From: Sva-07 sp041685755
GTDB taxonomy: Bacteria; Actinomycetota; Acidimicrobiia; Acidimicrobiales; Ilumatobacteraceae
NCBI GenBank assembly: GCA_041685755.1
Contig: JAWLFC010000114.1
Span: forward strand, 1 to 8,903
Length of the DNA stretch: 8,903 nucleotides
Direction: 5' to 3'
Positions 5,650 to 8,903 of this stretch are shown in pieces. The translations under genes and the position numbers were made by a program. The notes under the pieces were generated by a model. It had not been told where the DNA came from. It ran no database searches and saw only the letters and a program-made list of their open reading frames with translations. Numbering within the stretch: the stretch's first letter is position 1; every line of letters starts with the position of its first letter.

Positions 5650-7585
5650 CGTCGCCCTCGATACTGGCCGCCACGACCTCGATCACGTGGGATCGCGCCT
5701 CGGTGATCGGCGGGAGCAGCCCGACCCGGTCGCGCAGGCGGATCCGGCCGAGCAGCAGGGTCACCGCCCGGACCAGCGGCGTCCACACCACCAGCGCGAC
5801 GACGCCCGCCGCCGCCACACCGAGCCCGGCCAGCACGGCGGCCCCGCCGTCGGCGAGCACCATGCCGGCGACGACCCACGTGGCGACCAGCGAGACGAGA
5901 CCGAGCAGCACTCGGACCGTTCCCTTCGTCGCCGTCGACCGGACGAGACCGGTACCCACCACCATCAGCGCGATCGCCGGGAGGTGGATCAGCGTGGCGG
6001 TCAACAGCAGCGACCAGGCGATCGTCAGCCCGGCAGCCGACAGCGCCAACCGGCCGAGGCCGACCCGGCTCGGGCGCAGCTGGTCCTCGGCGATGTCGGC
6101 CAACTCGAGCCGGGTGGCGAACACCCGATAGGCGTCGACCACCCGGGCCCGCACGGTGTCGTCGCAGCCGGCCAGTCGCCGGGCGACCACCTCGCTGTCG
6201 CCGAACGACGGCGTCCGGCCGTCGGCGCGGGCGGAGCGCTCGACGCCCGCAGCGGCTCGGAGGATCTCACGCTCCTCGACGTCGGCGAAGCCGGGCGACA
6301 CCGCCTGCAGTGATGCCGTGATCTGCTCGGTCAGCGCAAGAACGTCGTCACGGGTCGGCTCGCCGTCGGAGTCGAGCCCGGCGCCGGCGAACTCGGCCAC
6401 GGTGATCGGCTCGCCGACCATCACCGCGACCCGGCTCCGTGTCTCCACTCGGCTCTCGAACGCCAGCCCGATCGGCGCCACCACCAGGTCCGGCGAGCTC
6501 GGCAGCGCGCTGAGGGCGATGCGGGCGGCGCCGGACTTCACGCGATCGAGCCCGGCCCGGTCGCCGGTGGTGCCCTCGGGGAAGATGGCCACCGTCGCGC
6601 CGCCGGCGAGTTCGTCGTGACATGCCTGGAACACCGACGCGTTGTCGCTCGGCCGGTCGCCGTCGCCGCTGCGGTACACCGGCAGCACCCCGGCAACGGC
6701 GAGGAACGGCCGGGCGACGACGACCCTCCACAGCGCCGCCTTGGCGAGGAAGCGGGGGAGTCGCCCCAACACCGAGGCGACGATCACCGGGTCGACGAAG
6801 CCGTTCTCGTGGTTGGCGACGATCAGCACCGGCCGGTCGGTCGGCAGGCGATCGCGCCAGGCGACGTCGACCGAACGGTGGAACGCCAGCACCAGCCCGA
6901 TCGCCACCAGCCCCACGGCGCGATCGGTGAACCGGCGGAACAACCGCGGTGACCAGCCGTCGGTGGCGTACGCCCGGTCGACCCAGGCGAGCGCCACGAC
7001 GGCGGTCAGCAGGTGCCACGCCGCATGGGACTGCAACCACGATTCGGGCCGGCACGTCGGGCTGTCGGGACGCCCGAGGAGCCACAAGACGATCGCCACG
7101 CCACCGAACGCGAGCAAGGCCGGCGACCACACACCCGGGCGCCGCTGCCGCCAGGCGACCAGCGAGCTGACCACGATCACGGCGACGGCCACACCGGCGG
7201 TGACGTTGGTCGCCTCGCGGGCCACGACGAACAGCACCGAGGAGACCACGAGCCCGATCGCGGCGCCGACCAGTGACCCCCGGTCGGCGGAACCGATCAG
7301 GCGTCCGGTGTGCCAGCCGGCGACGAAGCCGAGAGCGCCGATCAACGGGACGTCGTGCAGGTACTGCGAGACGTCGCCGGCGGCGCCGTGGTACAGGAGG
7401 CTGCCGATCCCCTCGGCGAGCAGCAGTCCCCCGAGCGCCCCCGCCGCGGCCGGCAGTCGACGACGCAGGACCTGCCAGACCACGACCGCCCCCGCTGCCG
7501 CATAGGCGAGCGACGTCCAGGCGTTCACGTCCTGTTCGAGGAACCAGTCGTCGCGCGCCTCGCAGTCGCCCGTGCCGTCCTCCAC
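5642..7585 (-). CDS. Fusion protein: CREST (ceramidase-like) hydrolase plus PlsC/GPAT-type acyltransferase
   Basis: The 647-residue product starts at GTG 7585, 7 bp after the previous stop. Residues 1-205 are a seven-helix CREST-type domain: CE at 8-9 and N21-A-W-T-S match the N-terminus of bacterial ceramidase-like proteins, GSLLYHG gives Ser62 and His66, LHDVP gives Asp78, and SHAAWHLL gives His187 and His191. This is the S-x3-H / D / H-x3-H set that holds zinc and acts in alkaline ceramidases. Residues about 215-400 are a phospholipid acyltransferase: NHENGFVDP (258-266) with His259 and Asp265, GVLPVYR (299-305), IFPEGTTGD (334-342) and VVAPIGL (368-374). The spacing His-x5-Asp resembles yeast Sct1/Gpt2-type acyltransferases rather than H-x4-D. 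A mostly soluble helical stretch (400-510) and several further membrane segments (about 511-610) follow. Hydrolysis of an N- or O-acyl lipid plus re-acylation is inferred; the substrates are unknown. Both active sites look intact. It is second in a three-gene operon. Confidence 0.85.
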   Translation of the reverse strand: MEDGTGDCEARDDWFLEQDVNAWTSLAYAAAGAVVVWQVLRRRLPAAAGALGGLLLAEGIGSLLYHGAAGDVSQYLHDVPLIGALGFVAGWHTGRLIGSADRGSLVGAAIGLVVSSVLFVVAREATNVTAGVAVAVIVVSSLVAWRQRRPGVWSPALLAFGGVAIVLWLLGRPDSPTCRPESWLQSHAAWHLLTAVVALAWVDRAYATDGWSPRLFRRFTDRAVGLVAIGLVLAFHRSVDVAWRDRLPTDRPVLIVANHENGFVDPVIVASVLGRLPRFLAKAALWRVVVARPFLAVAGVLPVYRSGDGDRPSDNASVFQACHDELAGGATVAIFPEGTTGDRAGLDRVKSGAARIALSALPSSPDLVVAPIGLAFESRVETRSRVAVMVGEPITVAEFAGAGLDSDGEPTRDDVLALTEQITASLQAVSPGFADVEEREILRAAAGVERSARADGRTPSFGDSEVVARRLAGCDDTVRARVVDAYRVFATRLELADIAEDQLRPSRVGLGRLALSAAGLTIAWSLLLTATLIHLPAIALMVVGTGLVRSTATKGTVRVLLGLVSLVATWVVAGMVLADGGAAVLAGLGVAAAGVVALVVWTPLVRAVTLLLGRIRLRDRVGLLPPITEARSHVIEVVAASIEGDDD

Positions 7586-7592
7586 GACGAAC

Positions 7593-8252
7593 TCAGGACG
7601 CCGTGTCGGTGGTCACCGGCGAACGCACGCCCGTGCTCCAGGCCGCCCGCAGCGACTCTCGCCGGCGGTCGACGTCGGCGAACTGCGCCAGCATGCCGGC
7701 CATCGCCAGGGCGCCGTAGATCACGTACCACCACCAGTCGTCGGCGAGCACCTCGGTGGTCTGCGCCGAGTCGAGCTCGTCGAGGTCGGTCACACCGAAC
7801 ACGAGCATCATGCCGAACACCATCGTCGAGGCACCGGCGAGGCCGGTGAGGACCGTCAGCAGCACCATCGGGAGATCGCCGGCGATGGCGACGAACGCCA
7901 GCGCAACAGCGAGGACGACACCGCTCAACACGATCAACCACGACCACGTGACACCGAGCAGCACCATCACCGACGAGCCCAGCGCGAACCCGATCGCCAT
8001 CATCCCGATCAACACCGCCACCTCGTAGTACAGGTAGGCGATCATGCCGAACACGACGGCGAGCGCGAACCCGACGATCCACCCGAGCGCCGAGCCGAGG
8101 AAACCATCGGCACCCGCCACGATCCCGGCGCCGAGCATGAAACCGGCGAACGCGCCCCACAGCGGGATGATCACTCGCATCGCGAGATAGCCCCGGAAGC
8201 AGAACACGGCTCCGGTCAGGACGGCGATGATGCCGACGACGATGTCGCTCAC
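7593..8252 (-). CDS. Seven-helix membrane protein, DUF4203-like
   Basis: From GTG 8252 the product is 219 residues. It has about seven membrane segments (roughly 3-17, 26-47, 52-72, 75-97, 104-123, 127-153 and 173-190), with CFRGYLAMRVIIPLWGAFAGFMLGAG-like content near the N-terminus that recalls the DUF4203/TM7S3-TM198 family (a G-Y-rich first loop and repeated Gly-x3-Gly helices). It has a short acidic loop (TDLDELDSAQTTEVLADD, 155-172) and a charged tail (DVDRRRESLRAAW). No catalytic residues stand out and the function is unknown. The open frame extends upstream to 8636, but that part lies antisense to the universal stress gene and is not membrane-like. An in-frame ATG at 8291 is a possible longer start that adds 13 residues. 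AAGAGT ends 7 nt before the GTG and could act as a ribosome site or a leaderless -10 box. It is the first gene of the operon. Confidence 0.75.
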   Translation of the reverse strand: MSDIVVGIIAVLTGAVFCFRGYLAMRVIIPLWGAFAGFMLGAGIVAGADGFLGSALGWIVGFALAVVFGMIAYLYYEVAVLIGMMAIGFALGSSVMVLLGVTWSWLIVLSGVVLAVALAFVAIAGDLPMVLLTVLTGLAGASTMVFGMMLVFGVTDLDELDSAQTTEVLADDWWWYVIYGALAMAGMLAQFADVDRRRESLRAAWSTGVRSPVTTDTAS

Positions 8253-8322
8253 GCCGTCACTCTTGCAGATCGCCGCACCCCGGGGAAGCATGCCGCCCAC
8301 CGAGATGCGCGAGAATCCGGAC
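8253..8322. promoter_or_regulatory. 70-bp divergent control region for the membrane operon and the stress protein
   Basis: The region between GTG 8252 (minus) and ATG 8323 (plus) must hold both promoters. Near its middle is the palindrome CCCCGGGG (8278-8285). On the plus strand GAGAAT (8311-8316) is followed by six bases and the ATG; on the minus strand AAGAGT (complement of 8259-8264) is followed by six bases and the GTG. Both have the spacing of leaderless -10 boxes but are weak matches to TANNNT. Confidence 0.35.
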
Positions 8323-8790
8323 ATGTCGACGACACCCGGCCCCATGACCGTCCTGCTCTGCACCGACGGCTCCGATCTCGCCCTCTCGGCCGTCCGCCAG
8401 GGACTCGAGCTGCTGGCCACGCCCGACCGTGTCGTCGTGCTCACCGTCGTGAGCCCCGTCGACCCGAGCCTCGTGACCGGCACGGGGTTCGCCGGCGGCG
8501 TGATGTCGTTCGAGGAGAAGACCGACCTCGTCGAGGCCCAGCGCGAGGCGGCCGAGACCACGCTCGCCGAGACGGTGCAGGCACTCGGCATCCCGAACGC
8601 CGAGACGCTGCTGCAGACCGGTGACCCCGGCCACATGATCTGTCAGGTCGCCGAGGAACTGCCCGCGAGCGTGGTCGTGCTCGGCACCCACGGCCGCAGC
8701 GGCATCCGCCGCGCGGTGATGGGCTCGACGTCGGATCACGTGGTCCGCCACGCCGTGTGCCCGGTGCTCGTGCAGCAACAACCGAGCTGA
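8323..8790 (+). CDS. Universal stress protein, UspA family, ATP-binding type
   Basis: The 155-residue product is a single Usp domain. TVLLCTDGSDLALSAV (9-24) is the first strand and nucleotide-binding loop with Asp15, and residues 36-45 (RVVVLTVVSP) are the second strand. QALGI and LLQTGDPGHMICQVAEEL lead to VVVLGTHGRSGIRRAVMGSTSDHVVRHAVCPVLV. The last segment has the G-x2-G-x9-G-S/T signature at Gly121, Gly124, Gly134 and Ser135, which marks the ATP-binding subfamily. Such cytosolic proteins help cells survive starvation, hypoxia or growth arrest; the partner is unknown. ATG 8323 is chosen, since the frame further upstream has no family similarity; ATG 8344 (MTVLLCTDGSD) is the other option, and no strong Shine-Dalgarno separates them. 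It is divergent from the membrane operon and probably transcribed alone, as a hairpin follows the stop. Confidence 0.93.
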   Translation: MSTTPGPMTVLLCTDGSDLALSAVRQGLELLATPDRVVVLTVVSPVDPSLVTGTGFAGGVMSFEEKTDLVEAQREAAETTLAETVQALGIPNAETLLQTGDPGHMICQVAEELPASVVVLGTHGRSGIRRAVMGSTSDHVVRHAVCPVLVQQQPS

Positions 8791-8802
8791 GGGCGAGCCG
8801 CC

Positions 8803-8822
8803 CCGGCGACCGTCTTCGCCGG
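8803..8822 (+). terminator. Hairpin after the universal stress gene
   Basis: CCGGCGA (8803-8809) and TCGCCGG (8816-8822) pair perfectly around a 6-base loop, beginning 13 bases after the stop codon. Only TTG follows, not a T run, so it is a GC-rich hairpin of the kind seen at many actinobacterial gene ends and may need other factors to terminate. Confidence 0.5.
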
Positions 8823-8852
8823 TTGATCCGGTCACGCAGCGCGGTCGATTCC

Positions 8853-8879
8853 TCAAGTTCTCGTCGGTGCTGCCGATGG
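8853..8879 (+). promoter_or_regulatory. Sigma-28 (FliA/WhiG)-like promoter
   Basis: TCAAGTTC (8853-8860), an 11-base spacer and GCCGATGG (8872-8879) match the sigma-28 consensus TAAAGTTT-N11-GCCGATAA at 6 of 8 bases in each half, with exactly the expected spacing. That sigma class drives flagellar and chemotaxis genes in many bacteria and sporulation genes in Streptomyces (WhiG). Transcription would start near 8885 and run off the right edge. The match is by eye. Confidence 0.5.
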
Positions 8880-8892
8880 ATGACATGTCATC
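8879..8892. repeat. 14-bp perfect palindrome at the predicted transcript start
   Basis: GATGACATGTCATC is self-complementary over 14 bases. It begins at the last base of the sigma-28-like -10 element and spans the predicted start site, which is a position where a bound repressor would block transcription. It may instead be chance within the first codons of a gene. Confidence 0.4.
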
Positions 8893-8903
8893 GGGCTCCG
8901 ACC
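8885..8903 (+). CDS. Possible 5' end of a gene running off the right edge
   Basis: ATG at 8885 (or in-frame ATG at 8876) opens a frame that is still open at the edge, with the few residues MSSGSD visible. ATG 8885 would coincide with the predicted start of a sigma-28-type transcript. The fragment is far too short to identify; the gene may equally start beyond the window. Confidence 0.2.

Noticed and set aside
4784..6313. 509-codon plus-strand open frame across the flippase and fusion genes
   Set aside because: It spans the boundary of two well-supported minus-strand genes and its Arg/Ser/Thr-rich product shows no domain.
8253..8636. N-terminal extension of the DUF4203-like frame upstream of GTG 8252
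   Set aside because: It lies antisense to the universal stress gene and its Ser/Val/Thr-rich translation is not membrane-like, while the hydrophobic family domain begins right after the GTG.

Overview
The window is very GC-rich. Its codon use is strongly G/C-ending, its genes are packed tightly on both strands, and it uses GTG starts and candidate leaderless starts. This fits a chromosomal segment of a high-GC actinobacterium. An Acidimicrobiia-like (Ilumatobacter-type) host is my guess, not a demonstrated assignment. I see no tRNA, rRNA, insertion sequence, CRISPR array or phage gene. No gap between genes reaches 300 bases.

Layout, left to right: (1) the 5' part of an enoyl-CoA hydratase/isomerase gene on the minus strand, running off the left edge; (2) a divergent plus-strand HtrA-like membrane-anchored serine protease with a PDZ domain, preceded by four helically phased 11-bp direct units that look like a response-regulator operator; (3) a hairpin terminator; (4) a minus-strand Baeyer-Villiger-type flavin monooxygenase; (5) a divergent plus-strand pair, a DJ-1/PfpI-like protein with Ser where the nucleophilic Cys usually lies, then a small Dabb-domain protein; (6) a short convergent spacer that is nearly filled by a perfect 32-bp tandem duplication; (7) a tight three-gene minus-strand operon; (8) a divergent plus-strand universal stress protein; (9) at the right edge, a sigma-28-like promoter and a 14-bp palindrome leading into a gene that starts at or beyond the edge.

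The three-gene minus operon (transcribed 8252 to 4582) is the most interesting part. A seven-helix DUF4203-like membrane protein is followed after 7 bp by a 647-residue fusion. Its N-terminal half carries the Ser/Asp/three-His signature of the CREST (alkaline-ceramidase-type) zinc hydrolases. Its C-terminal half is a PlsC/GPAT-like acyltransferase. That gene overlaps by 8 bp an LPG-synthase/MprF-type flippase-domain protein. Together they suggest a membrane-lipid remodelling unit: one polypeptide that could both remove and add acyl chains, coupled to a putative lipid translocator. The domain assignments are read from motifs; the joint function is inference.

The remaining genes are accessory metabolism and stress functions: ketone oxygenation, acyl-CoA metabolism, envelope protein quality control and an ATP-binding universal stress protein. 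Several divergent gene pairs share very short control regions. In at least one (3460-3494) two opposed -10 boxes overlap, and the monooxygenase mRNA is predicted to begin exactly at its ATG.
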